DNA of 15,665 nt from the NCBI GenBank assembly GCA_028287415.1, contig JAQBPS010000593.1, positions 1 through 15,665 on the forward strand, read 5' to 3'. The DNA is from Bacillota bacterium. GTDB taxonomy: Bacteria > Bacillota > Sulfobacillia > Symbiobacteriales > Symbiobacteriaceae. This document shows, piece by piece, positions 1 to 6,152 of this stretch. A model generated the notes under the pieces. The model made no database searches. It was not told where the DNA came from and worked only from the letters and a program-made list of their open reading frames with translations. A program made the position numbers and the translations under genes. How positions within the stretch are numbered: position 1 is the first letter of the stretch; the number at the start of each line of letters is the position of its first letter.

Positions 1-282
1 CAGGTCGAGGTCTCATTGCATGCACCCCGTCCGGCGCCGACCCCCGGCATTCGCCTGGAGGAGGGCGAGGTGCGGTACTATCCGCCTGACATGGTCGAGG
101 TGTCGGATGGCGAACTCCCGGCGAATACCCGACAGGTGGTCGACGAGGGGCACTACGGCATTGAGCTGAAGGTGTTCCGGGTGTTCCCGGGCGGGGCAGC
201 AGAGCGGCGTGAACTGGTGTCGCATGACCGGTATCTGCCCAAGGCCGGCAAGGTGCGGGTGGGCGTGGGGAAGCCGGGTTGA
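1..282 (+). CDS. C-terminal fragment of a VanW/G5-domain surface protein (5' end outside window)
   Basis: The frame is open from base 1 to a TGA at 280-282, giving about 93 residues of a longer protein whose start lies upstream. A TTG at 16 is in frame, but nothing suggests it is the true start. The fragment contains YYPPDMVEV near residue 28. It ends in the pattern RRELVSHDRYLPKAGKVRVGVG, split here by its conserved ends RRELVS and VRVGVG, which is typical of the G5 domain that closes many VanW-like proteins of Bacillota. In the family these are envelope or secreted proteins, often of unknown biochemical role; VanW itself occurs in some vancomycin-resistance clusters, but most homologues have no proven link to resistance. 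The gene is followed by a paired-hairpin element that probably terminates it. The family call rests on the tail only, so the exact architecture (signal peptide, peptidoglycan-binding or VanW core) cannot be seen. Confidence 0.6.
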   Translation, partial: QVEVSLHAPRPAPTPGIRLEEGEVRYYPPDMVEVSDGELPANTRQVVDEGHYGIELKVFRVFPGGAAERRELVSHDRYLPKAGKVRVGVGKPG

Positions 283-313
283 CCCCGGCCCTCAATAGTC
301 CGGTGGTTCGGAA

Positions 314-450
314 GCAGAAGCCCCGTGAGGGCCATGACCTCACGGGGCTGACGATGTTTGCTGCGCCGTCGGCCGCTCTCCGACTGCGCACAAAACGCCC
401 CGCACGCGAAAATAGCGGTGTGCCGGGCGTTTTGAGCTTGCCCTTTCCCA
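314..450. repeat. Paired-hairpin intergenic repeat, copy 1
   Basis: Two hairpins in fixed order. The first is a perfect 12-bp stem (319-330 with 338-349) around a 7-base loop containing CCATG. The second is a 14-bp stem (392-405 with 420-433) with one C-C mismatch, whose outer part is AAAACGCCC/GGGCGTTTT. The same two hairpins, in the same order with the same flanks (GCAGAAGCCCC before the first, CTGCGCACAAAACGCCCC at the second, GCTTGCCC after it), recur at 5993-6150. Both copies lie just downstream of a stop codon. Between the copies the stems differ by compensatory changes. The likely role is transcription termination or 3' end protection. Copy 1 is the less perfect one. Confidence 0.75.
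392..433 (+). terminator. Probable intrinsic terminator after the VanW/G5 gene
   Basis: This is the second hairpin of repeat copy 1. Its stem begins AAAACGCCC and ends GGGCGTTTT, so the uridine run is built into the 3' arm. It could therefore work in either direction. It lies 110 bases after the VanW/G5 stop codon; the first hairpin (319-349), closer to the stop, has no uridine run. Confidence 0.55.
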
Positions 451-544
451 CTTAAGCCAGGTTTTGTTGTTGGCGCGCAGCGGCGAGCCTGTAGTATCAT
501 AAAGGACAAAGGTTGGCGCAAGGGAAAGTATCAGCTCGCTCGTT

Positions 545-601
545 TTCGACACGAAAGACAAAAACCCTTCTGAGCTAAACAAGAAACGTCTCGATTCGAC
601 C
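545..601. promoter_or_regulatory. Possible Spo0A-binding boxes upstream of sigH
   Basis: TTCGACA at 545-551 is the exact complement of the Bacillus 0A box TGTCGAA, and TTCGACC at 595-601 matches 6 of 7 bases. They sit about 70 and 20 bases upstream of the sigma-A -35 element that precedes sigH. Spo0A control of a sporulation sigma gene would make sense, but a 7-mer is weak evidence. The same exact 7-mer also occurs by chance in coding sequence elsewhere in the window (near 6479 and 13347). Confidence 0.25.
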
Positions 602-621
602 GTGTTAGGAGCGGCATAACC

Positions 622-651
622 TTGACGGTTTCGCGGCCCAACAGGTATAAT
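622..651 (+). promoter_or_regulatory. Sigma-A-type promoter for sigH
   Basis: TTGACG (622-627) and TATAAT (646-651) are separated by 18 bases, a strong housekeeping promoter. Initiation would fall near 658, leaving a leader of about 130 bases before the sigH ATG. The leader contains a GC-rich hairpin (CAGCCG at 707-712 with CGGCTG at 731-736, extended by CCCT/AGGG). The rest of the 283-621 stretch holds the repeat and the possible 0A boxes. A weaker promoter-like pair (TTGGCG 470-475, TAGTAT 492-497) has no recognisable transcript. Confidence 0.7.
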
Positions 652-790
652 CCACAGTAGAGTTCACGGAGTTATGTTGCCATAAGGCGCCTCTCTCAAC
701 CCTCCACAGCCGGTCTTACTGATTTTATGTCGGCTGAGGGCCGCCAACCACGGTAGCACTTCTAATAGGCGAAAGGGAGGGGAACGGTAC

Positions 791-1456
791 ATGACGGCAA
801 CGCCGCAGCGGGATGTCTTCAACGACTATGAATCCATGCTTGATGAAGACATCGTCGAATTCGCCCGCGATGGTTCCAACGCTGCCTTGGAGTACCTCAT
901 TAATAAGTATAAGAACTTTGTACGGGCCAAGGCGCGCTCCTACTTTCTGATCGGCGCTGACCGTGATGATATTATGCAGGAGGGTATGATCGGCCTCTAC
1001 AAGGCGATTCGGGACTTCCGGTCGGACAAGCTCAGTTCGTTCCGGGCCTTCGCCGAACTCTGCATAACCCGGCAGATCATCACCGCCATCAAGACGGCCA
1101 CCCGTCAGAAGCATATCCCGCTCAACTCCTACGTTTCGTTAAATAAACCGATCTACGATGAAGATTCGGACCGTACACTGCTCGATGTAATCTCCGGCTC
1201 GAAGGTGACGGACCCCGAGGAACTGATCATCAGCCGTGAGGAGTTCGGCGATATCGAGGAGAAAATGGGCGAGATCCTGAGCGACTTGGAGTGGAAGGTG
1301 CTCATGAGCTACCTGGACGGCAAGTCCTACCACGAGATCGCCATCGACCTGAAGCGCCACGTCAAGTCGATCGACAACGCCCTGCAGCGGGTGAAGCGCA
1401 AGTTGGAGCGTTACCTGGACCATCGCAACGGTGCGGCCGACCGGGGCCGCGACTAA
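791..1456 (+). CDS. sigH: RNA polymerase sporulation sigma factor SigH (Spo0H)
   Basis: A 221-residue sigma-70 family protein that directs core RNA polymerase to genes of the transition to stationary phase and early sporulation. Region 2 spans roughly residues 30-110, with the core-binding helix DDIMQEGMIGLYKAIRDF (59-76) and the -10 recognition segment around AELCITRQIITAIKTATRQ (88-106). The segment NSYVSLNKPIYDEDSDRTLLD (112-132, interrupted here only by description) is a hallmark of SigH. Region 4 lies at about 164-209, with the helix-turn-helix around GKSYHEIAIDLKRHVKSIDN. Length and sequence closely match the Bacillus subtilis protein. The ATG at 791 is preceded by AAAGGGAGGGG at good spacing. 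The gene has its own sigma-A promoter and a terminator directly after it, so it appears monocistronic. In many Bacillota sigH is followed by rpmG-secE-nusG; here it is not. Confidence 0.96.
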   Translation: MTATPQRDVFNDYESMLDEDIVEFARDGSNAALEYLINKYKNFVRAKARSYFLIGADRDDIMQEGMIGLYKAIRDFRSDKLSSFRAFAELCITRQIITAIKTATRQKHIPLNSYVSLNKPIYDEDSDRTLLDVISGSKVTDPEELIISREEFGDIEEKMGEILSDLEWKVLMSYLDGKSYHEIAIDLKRHVKSIDNALQRVKRKLERYLDHRNGAADRGRD

Positions 1457-1492
1457 ATGAGCCACCTCTCCCGGCCCAACTACGCTCACCAT

Positions 1493-1517
1493 GGGCTGCC
1501 CTCGGGGCAGTCCTTTT
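1493..1517 (+). terminator. Intrinsic terminator of sigH
   Basis: A hairpin GGCTGCCC (1494-1501), loop TCG, GGGCAGTC (1505-1512), with an extra G-C pair outside and one G-T wobble, is followed by CTTTT. It lies 37 bases after the sigH stop codon. Confidence 0.8.
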
Positions 1518-1588
1518 GCTTGGCGCCTGGGTAGCCTGTATGTCATTCTCACCCAAGCCCTCATATGGTGGTTGTAGGGGGGAAAAGC

Positions 1589-1948
1589 ATGGCGTGTCAA
1601 TCGCAACGAGAGGCTGGGCACCGCGGCGAGCGCACCCGGCCCGCGCAGGCTGAGCAACCGACAGCGGAACAGCTGATCCCGGTCTTGAACATCGGTGTGG
1701 ACTGTACACCGGTGACCTTCGAATCGCCAGGTATGGTCAGGAGCATCATCAGTTGTGTGGTTGATGAGGTCGTGGTGGTGCCGGTCACGCGGACGGTGAT
1801 CGTCGAGACGCCGGTGGGCAACGGCTGCGTTGTCGCTACGCCGATCGTCACCACCATTCCGGTGCCGGTGCTCACCACTGTCAACGTGCCGTGCGTGTTG
1901 ACGCCGATACCGAGGATTATCTGCCCGCCGAATGTGCTCAGCCCGTAA
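1589..1948 (+). CDS. Small Val/Pro/Thr-rich cysteine-containing protein of unknown function
   Basis: 119 residues. The ATG at 1589 was chosen because GGGGGG lies 6 bases upstream; an in-frame GTG-type extension to 1565 would bury that site. Residues 1-28 are polar and charged. From about residue 29 the chain is almost entirely beta-branched residues and proline in alternating VxxPV-like steps (VVVVPVTRTVIVETPV, 61-76; TTIPVPVLTTVNVPCVLTPIP, 88-108, described by its ends). It carries six cysteines (3, 39, 56, 80, 102, 112). There is no signal peptide and no clear membrane span. I do not recognise a family. A cysteine-bearing, beta-rich small protein beside sigH in a spore former would suit a spore coat or surface component, but that is inference from composition and position only. 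A CATATGGT motif at 1562-1569 resembles the -10 of late sporulation sigma factors; no matching -35 is convincing. Confidence 0.7.
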   Translation: MACQSQREAGHRGERTRPAQAEQPTAEQLIPVLNIGVDCTPVTFESPGMVRSIISCVVDEVVVVPVTRTVIVETPVGNGCVVATPIVTTIPVPVLTTVNVPCVLTPIPRIICPPNVLSP

Positions 1949-2009
1949 CCGACTTATGCGGCTGTCCGGACAATTAGGGGGTCGGTGACGCGCCCCACTC
2001 ATGTTTAAT

Positions 2010-2026
2010 GAGGGCCTCGGGCCCTC
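2010..2026 (+). terminator. Short GC-rich hairpin after the small protein gene
   Basis: GAGGGCC, loop TCG, GGCCCTC forms a perfect 7-bp stem 61 bases after the stop codon. No uridine run follows, so termination activity is doubtful. Confidence 0.35.
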
Positions 2027-2055
2027 CTACATCTGAGATTCCACGAAACACCTCT

Positions 2056-2084
2056 TTGAAATGGGCCCATTGCTGTGCTATGAT
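2056..2084 (+). promoter_or_regulatory. Sigma-A-type promoter for tRNA-Thr
   Basis: TTGAAA (2056-2061) and TATGAT (2079-2084) are separated by 17 bases. Initiation near 2091 would give a leader of fewer than 10 bases before the tRNA, as expected for a single-gene tRNA unit. Confidence 0.75.
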
Positions 2085-2098
2085 ATTCTCACTGTCTT

Positions 2099-2174
2099 GC
2101 TGGCGTAGCTCAACTGGTAGAGCTCCTGATTTGTAATCAGGGGGTTGCAGGTTCAAGTCCTGTCGCCAGCTCCA
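2099..2174 (+). tRNA. tRNA-Thr (anticodon UGU)
   Basis: Full cloverleaf of 76 bases with encoded CCA (2172-2174). The acceptor stem is GCTGGCG/CGCCAGC (2099-2105 with 2164-2170). The D stem is GCTC/GAGC (2108-2111 with 2120-2123). The anticodon stem is CCTGA/TCAGG with loop TTTGTAA, placing anticodon TGT at 2132-2134, which reads ACA. The variable loop has five bases. The T stem is GCAGG/CCTGT around TTCAAGT (standard T-loop), with one G-T wobble pair. It has its own promoter and is followed by a strong terminator. Confidence 0.97.
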
Positions 2175-2181
2175 AACATAC

Positions 2182-2223
2182 AAAGCCGCCAGGATGTCAT
2201 TGCGACATCCTGGCGGCTTTTTT
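2182..2223. terminator. Bidirectional intrinsic terminator between tRNA-Thr and the M20 peptidase gene
   Basis: A perfect 14-bp stem GCCGCCAGGATGTC/GACATCCTGGCGGC (2185-2198 with 2204-2217) has a 5-base loop. AAA precedes it and TTTTTT follows it. It terminates the tRNA on the plus strand. Because the M20 gene converges and ends at 2246, it can also serve that gene on the minus strand. Confidence 0.9.
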
Positions 2224-2245
2224 GCATTGCCGGGCCTTTGCCGGA

Positions 2246-3388
2246 CTACGCTCTCACCGCGGACCAGTCCAGCCCGGCCAGCACCCGGACCAGCATTTGC
2301 AGGCCCGGCACGAGCGACGGGATGTTCAGATACTCCCGGAGCGTGTGGACGCCGCCACCGTTGCCCGCACCGATGCAGATGGCCGGCACGCCCTGCGACA
2401 GCGGGATGTTGGCATCCGTGCTGCTGACCGAGAAACGGGGCTGTGCGCCCATCTCCCGGACGACGCCGGCCGCCAGGCGGGCCAGCGGGTGATCCTGCGG
2501 GATCAGCCCGCCCGGGCGGTTGCCCACCTCTGCAACCTGAAGGCGGCAGCCGGTTTCGACGGCGGTTTGCTCAAAGATCGCTACCGCCTTGCTGTACAAG
2601 TCCGTGAGGGCGTCCTGCCCGACCGAGCGCATGTCGATGACTGCACTCGCCTCCTCAGCGATCGCATTGACCGAGGAGCCCCCGTGGAACGTGCCCACGT
2701 TCAGCGTGGTCTTCGGCTCCGTCGGCACCGCAATCTGGGCAAAGCGTGAGCAGGCGAGGGCGAGTCCGTGTACGGCGCTGGCGGCACCGAAGTCGCCGAA
2801 GCTATGACCGCCCGGTGCGCTGTAGGTGATCCTCAGCCTGCGGCTGCCGACGCCCCCGTACACTACGCCGCCAAACTCGCCGTCGTAGGCGATCACGGCG
2901 TCCACCCGGCCTTTCCAGGTCTCCATGAGCCGGCGGATGCCCCGCAGGTCGCCCAGGCCCTCCTCACCCACGCACGAAGCAACGATCAGGTCGCAGGGCA
3001 GCGCCAGGTCGGCCTCGTCCAGTACCGGGACCAGGTTGATCAGGTTGGCGACGGCCGAAGAGTTGTCCCGAATGCCCGGGCCGTACGCAATGTCGCCCTC
3101 AACCCGCACCTTGACGTCCGTGCCGGCCGGGAAGACGGTGTCCATGTGTGAGGCGACCAGCACCCGGGGGCTCCCCTCGGGGCCGGGGCGGCGCCCGGTC
3201 ACGTTGCCGAGGTCGTCCACCGTAACCTCCTGGAGCCCGATCTCACGGAACCGGCGGGCGATGTATGCACTGCGCTCGGCCTCCGCGAATGGTGGAGCGG
3301 GAATCTCAGCGATGCGGACCGACTCGGCCAGCAGGTCGGCAGCGCGGTTGGCGACACACTGAAGGGCAGTTTGCAGGGCGAGGCTCAT
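2246..3388 (-). CDS. M20-family zinc metallopeptidase/amidohydrolase (peptidase T-like)
   Basis: 380 residues. The ATG at 3388 is supported by AGGAGGAG five bases upstream; the frame stays open further but without a better site. The di-zinc M20 signature is complete: H81 and D83 (SHMDTVFP), bridging D108 (GPGIRDNSS), catalytic E142 with metal ligand E143 (VGEEGLG), a probable ligand D169, and the final ligand H348 (GGGVHTL). The lid/dimer domain lies at about 180-295 with GGHSFGD (193-199). There is no signal peptide, so it should act in the cytoplasm, removing residues from small peptides or hydrolysing an amide. M20 substrate range cannot be read from motifs alone. It is divergent from an M28 peptidase and lies near a dipeptide importer, which favours peptide breakdown. 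Confidence 0.9.
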   Translation of the reverse strand: MSLALQTALQCVANRAADLLAESVRIAEIPAPPFAEAERSAYIARRFREIGLQEVTVDDLGNVTGRRPGPEGSPRVLVASHMDTVFPAGTDVKVRVEGDIAYGPGIRDNSSAVANLINLVPVLDEADLALPCDLIVASCVGEEGLGDLRGIRRLMETWKGRVDAVIAYDGEFGGVVYGGVGSRRLRITYSAPGGHSFGDFGAASAVHGLALACSRFAQIAVPTEPKTTLNVGTFHGGSSVNAIAEEASAVIDMRSVGQDALTDLYSKAVAIFEQTAVETGCRLQVAEVGNRPGGLIPQDHPLARLAAGVVREMGAQPRFSVSSTDANIPLSQGVPAICIGAGNGGGVHTLREYLNIPSLVPGLQMLVRVLAGLDWSAVRA

Positions 3389-3537
3389 GGCGTCTCCTCC
3401 TGGTTGTGGGATGCGGCTCACTCTTCCTAAGAATTGCCCTTCCGGGCGAAGGTTTCCTTCCATCTCCCAACTGGGAGGAAACAATATGTCGGGTGCCGAA
3501 AAATTCACACCAATAACTACCGGGGAGGAATGGACGC
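3389..3537. promoter_or_regulatory. Divergent intergenic region between M20 and M28 genes, with a palindrome
   Basis: The 149-base gap must hold the start signals of both peptidase genes. No clean -35/-10 pair is visible on either strand. CTCCCA (3464-3469) and TGGGAG (3472-3477) form a 6-bp palindrome with a 2-base centre. Its right arm overlaps a second ribosome binding site-like GGGAGG (3473-3478), 7 bases before an ATG at 3486 in the wrong frame for M28. The true M28 site is GGGGAGGA at about 3522. The palindrome could be an operator or simply a hairpin. Confidence 0.3.
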
Positions 3538-4905
3538 ATGCTCAGGCAGATCGACAGGGAGATCATTGCCGACTTGTACCTTGCGCGCACGGGGCTCGAC
3601 TTTCTGGAAGAGCTCGTGGACCGCTTCGGATCCAGGTTTGGCGGCACGGCGCAGGAGCATGGCGCAGCCGAGTTCATCGCAGAGCGCTTTCGGGCGGCTG
3701 GCGCCGACCGGGTCTACCTGGAGACGTTCACCTGCCCCGGCTGGACTCGCAAGGAGACCCGGCTCGCCGTAACCGCCCCGGAGGAGCGGGACGCAGTTTG
3801 CATCGCTCTGCCATACTGCCCGCCGGGCGAGGTTGAGGGCCCGCTGGTCTACCTCGGCGACGGCGACCCCCAGATCTATGCGGACAATCGGGACAAGCTC
3901 AAGGGCGCCATTGTGATGGTGACCACCGCCACACCGCAGTACTATCACCGGGCGATGCACCGCGGCGAAAAACTTGGCCGGGCGTTGGAAGCCGGGGCGA
4001 TCGGCTTTATCTGGATGCGGGGTGAACCGGGCGGCCTGCCGGAAACCGGTTCGGCCCGCTTTGGGCGCGCCTGTGAGGTGCCGGCGATCTCGGTGTCGTA
4101 TGAGACCGGGCACGAGTTGCTCCGCCTGAGCAAAAAGGGGCCGGTGCGCCTGAAAATCTCCTCGACCAATGTGAACCACCCGGTCACATCGCACAACGTG
4201 GTGGCGGAGTTTACCGGGCGGAAGCGGCCGGACGAAGTGATTTTGCTGGGCGCCCATTACGATGGCCACGATATCAGCCAGTCCGCCTCCGATGATGGCG
4301 CTGGCATCGCCGTGGTGGTGGAGGCGGCCCGGGCCCTCGGCGTCCACAAGGAGCACCTGGACCGGACCATCCGCCTGGTTGGCTTTGCCCAGGAGGAGAT
4401 GGGCCTGATCGGCGCGGAGCATCACGCGGGCGGGGCGCAGCAGGAGCAGATCAAGTTCATGCTCAACCTGGATGGTGCCGGGCGGGGCAGCAACGGCAAT
4501 TTCAGCCTGCAAGGGTGGCCGGAGGCGACAGCGTTCTTCAAGGGGGTGTTCAAGGAGATGCACGAGGCGGATGTGTCGGTCGGCGACCGGATCTTTCTGT
4601 ACTCGGACATGTACCCGTTCGCGGTCCGGGGCATCCCGTCGGCGACCTTTGCATCCCAGGCGCCGGCCTCGGCCGGGGCGCCCCGCGGTTTTGGCCATAC
4701 CTTCTGGGATTCGCTCGACAAGGTGCAGCCCAAGCCGATTCAGATCGACGCCGCCCGGGTGGCGCGTTTGGCGGTCCGGCTGGCGACCATGCACGCAGTA
4801 CCGCTCGAGCGCAAAGAGCCGGCCGCGATCGGGGCCAAGCTGAAGGAAATGGGACTGGACACCGTGCTGCGCTACGAGTTGCGACCGATCCCCGGGGAGG
4901 CTTGA
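3538..4905 (+). CDS. M28-family zinc aminopeptidase-like protein with inserted PA-like domain
   Basis: 455 residues. The ATG at 3538 follows GGGGAGGA at 3522-3529. The C-terminal peptidase core carries the M28 metal set: H240 and D242 (LGAHYDGHD), D252/D253 (SASDDGAGIA), catalytic E286 and ligand E287 (FAQEEMGLIG), D312 (NLDGAG) and H387 (GHTFWDSLDK). Residues about 95-215 resemble the PA-type insert seen in many M28 peptidases (GAIVMVTT; EAGAIGFIWMR; VPAISVSYETGHEL). There is no signal peptide or lipobox, unlike most secreted M28 enzymes, so a cytoplasmic location is inferred. The family removes N-terminal residues from peptides. The next gene, the mlrC remnant, begins five bases after this stop, and its ribosome binding site lies inside this coding sequence, so the two were one transcription unit. 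Confidence 0.9.
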   Translation: MLRQIDREIIADLYLARTGLDFLEELVDRFGSRFGGTAQEHGAAEFIAERFRAAGADRVYLETFTCPGWTRKETRLAVTAPEERDAVCIALPYCPPGEVEGPLVYLGDGDPQIYADNRDKLKGAIVMVTTATPQYYHRAMHRGEKLGRALEAGAIGFIWMRGEPGGLPETGSARFGRACEVPAISVSYETGHELLRLSKKGPVRLKISSTNVNHPVTSHNVVAEFTGRKRPDEVILLGAHYDGHDISQSASDDGAGIAVVVEAARALGVHKEHLDRTIRLVGFAQEEMGLIGAEHHAGGAQQEQIKFMLNLDGAGRGSNGNFSLQGWPEATAFFKGVFKEMHEADVSVGDRIFLYSDMYPFAVRGIPSATFASQAPASAGAPRGFGHTFWDSLDKVQPKPIQIDAARVARLAVRLATMHAVPLERKEPAAIGAKLKEMGLDTVLRYELRPIPGEA

Positions 4906-4910
4906 CGCAA

Positions 4911-5992
4911 ATGGCGGCGAAACGGGTGGCGATCGGCCAGATCAGTCACGAGACGAACGTCTTCTCACCGGTTCCCACGCCGCTCCAGGCTTGGCGGGAT
5001 CGGAATCTTTACATCGGCGGGGAGATCGTCGAGAACCTGCGGGGCATCAAAAGCGCCATCGGCGCCTACCTGGAGGTGGCGGGAGGGCTGGGAGGTGATT
5101 CCGACGATCACGGCCGCCGCCATGCTGGCGGAGGGCGTGGACGACGCCGAGGGCGACCTGGCACAGGCGATCAAGGCGATCATCGGGGACCGGCCGCTGC
5201 TGCTGGCGATGGATCTCCACGGCAACATCACGCCCGAGATGTGTGCCAGCTGCGACGGCGTCTTTGCGTTTGATACAAACCCCCATGTTGATGCGTATGA
5301 GCGCGGCTTGCAGTCAGCCGAGTGCCTGCGGCAGATTTTTGCGGGGGAGCTCCGGCCGGTGGTGGGCCATGCGCACCCGCCCATGATGCCGCCGACCATC
5401 AATATGCGGACGGCTGAAGGCCCTATGGTGGAACTGTTCGCGCTCGCCCGGGAGTGGGAGGCGAAGCCGGGGGTCATCAATGTGTCGATTTTCGGCGGGT
5501 TCCCGTACTGTGACTTCCCGTGGGGGGGCACGAGCATCGTGACCACGGCCGACGGCGACCCCGCACTGGCCAAGGTATGCAGCGACGCCATTGCCGACCG
5601 GGCCTGGGCGATTCGCCAGCAGTTCCGCAAGCGCATCCCGTCGCCGGTGGAGGATGATCACCGACGGCAGTTTTACCGCCCGTGGTCCTGTGGGCCGGGG
5701 GATGCCGTGGAACATGGGTACGACCGTGGTGATTGAGGCCGCAGGCATCAAACTGGTAGTTAGCGCGATTCGTATCGCCTGCAATGATGCGGACGTGTTC
5801 CGGAGCGTGGGGATCGACCCGGCCGACAGCCCGGTCCTGCTGATCAAGTCCCGGGGTCACTTCCGGGCCTCCTTCGAGCCGCTCGCCCGGACGGTGATCG
5901 AGGTGGATGCGCCGGGCGCCGCCAACCCGGGGCTTGACCGCTACACGTACCGGCGCGTGAAGCGCCCGGTCTGGCCCCTGGACCAGATCTGA
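4911..5992 (+). pseudogene. mlrC: Broken MlrC/M81-family metallopeptidase gene
   Basis: Three reading frames carry successive parts of one MlrC-like protein. Part A (frame of 4911) begins MAAKRVAIGQISHETNVFSP and reaches the sequence YLEVAG near 5084. Part B (frame of 5095) continues EGWEVIPTITAAAM, includes LLLAMDLHGNITPEM and FDTNPHVDAYERG, and reaches KRIPSPVED near 5655. Part C (frame of 5591) gives ITDGSFTARGPVGRGMPWNMG, then FRSVGIDPAD, KSRGHFRASFEPLAR and RRVKRPVWPLD, the family's usual C-terminus. Besides two frame changes (about 5082 and 5650), the segment normally between TAAAM and LAEGVDDAEGD (about 40 residues) is missing. So is the segment between SPVED and ITDGSF (about 100 residues, including the glycine-rich NPGGG region). 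About 360 codons remain, against roughly 490 in intact relatives as I remember them. Family members cleave linear peptides, microcystin being the known case. Loss of function is very likely. Confidence 0.85.
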
Positions 5993-6150
5993 GCAGAAGC
6001 CCCCGTGACGACCATGGCGTCACGGGGGCTGACGGGACCACGAGAGGCGGGGGAGAGGTGAGAGGGGGGTGGCGCTCGGCGACTGCGCACAAAACGCCCC
6101 GCACGCAAAACTGGCAAAGTGCGGGGCGTTTTGTGCTTGCCCCCTCTCAC
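5993..6150. repeat. Paired-hairpin intergenic repeat, copy 2
   Basis: Same two-hairpin module as at 314-450. The first stem is a perfect 13 bp (5998-6010 with 6018-6030) around ACCATGG. The second is a perfect 18 bp, GCACAAAACGCCCCGCAC (6087-6104) with its complement at 6119-6136. Against copy 1, the first stem reads GTGACG/CGTCAC instead of GTGAGG/CCTCAC and has one extra C-G pair, so both sides changed together. The segment between hairpins (6031-6080) is purine-rich, longer, and not conserved. It begins directly at the stop codon of the mlrC remnant. Confidence 0.75.
6087..6136. terminator. Bidirectional terminator between the mlrC remnant and SBP2
   Basis: The perfect 18-bp stem contains AAAA on one arm and TTTT on the other, so an RNA copied from either strand ends in a uridine-bearing arm. 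It lies between two convergent genes (stops at 5992 and 6153), where a shared terminator is expected. Confidence 0.75.
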
Positions 6151-6152
6151 TT

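Noticed and set aside
464..497. Promoter-like TTGGCG/TAGTAT and a possible small RNA between the repeat and the sigH promoter
   Set aside because: Spacing and -10 are poor, and I could not find a convincing structured or terminated transcript before the sigH promoter.
1139..2002. 287-codon minus-strand frame across sigH and the small protein gene
   Set aside because: Crosses two well-supported plus-strand genes and a terminator; the translation is His/Arg/Asp-rich repeats typical of an out-of-frame reading.
3517..4794. 425-codon minus-strand frame opposite the M28 gene
   Set aside because: Shadow of the M28 coding sequence; Arg/His/Gly-rich with no recognisable motif.
5070..5660. mlrC frame changes as plain sequencing errors
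   Set aside because: Single-base errors could explain the frame shifts but not the loss of two family segments of about 40 and 100 residues.
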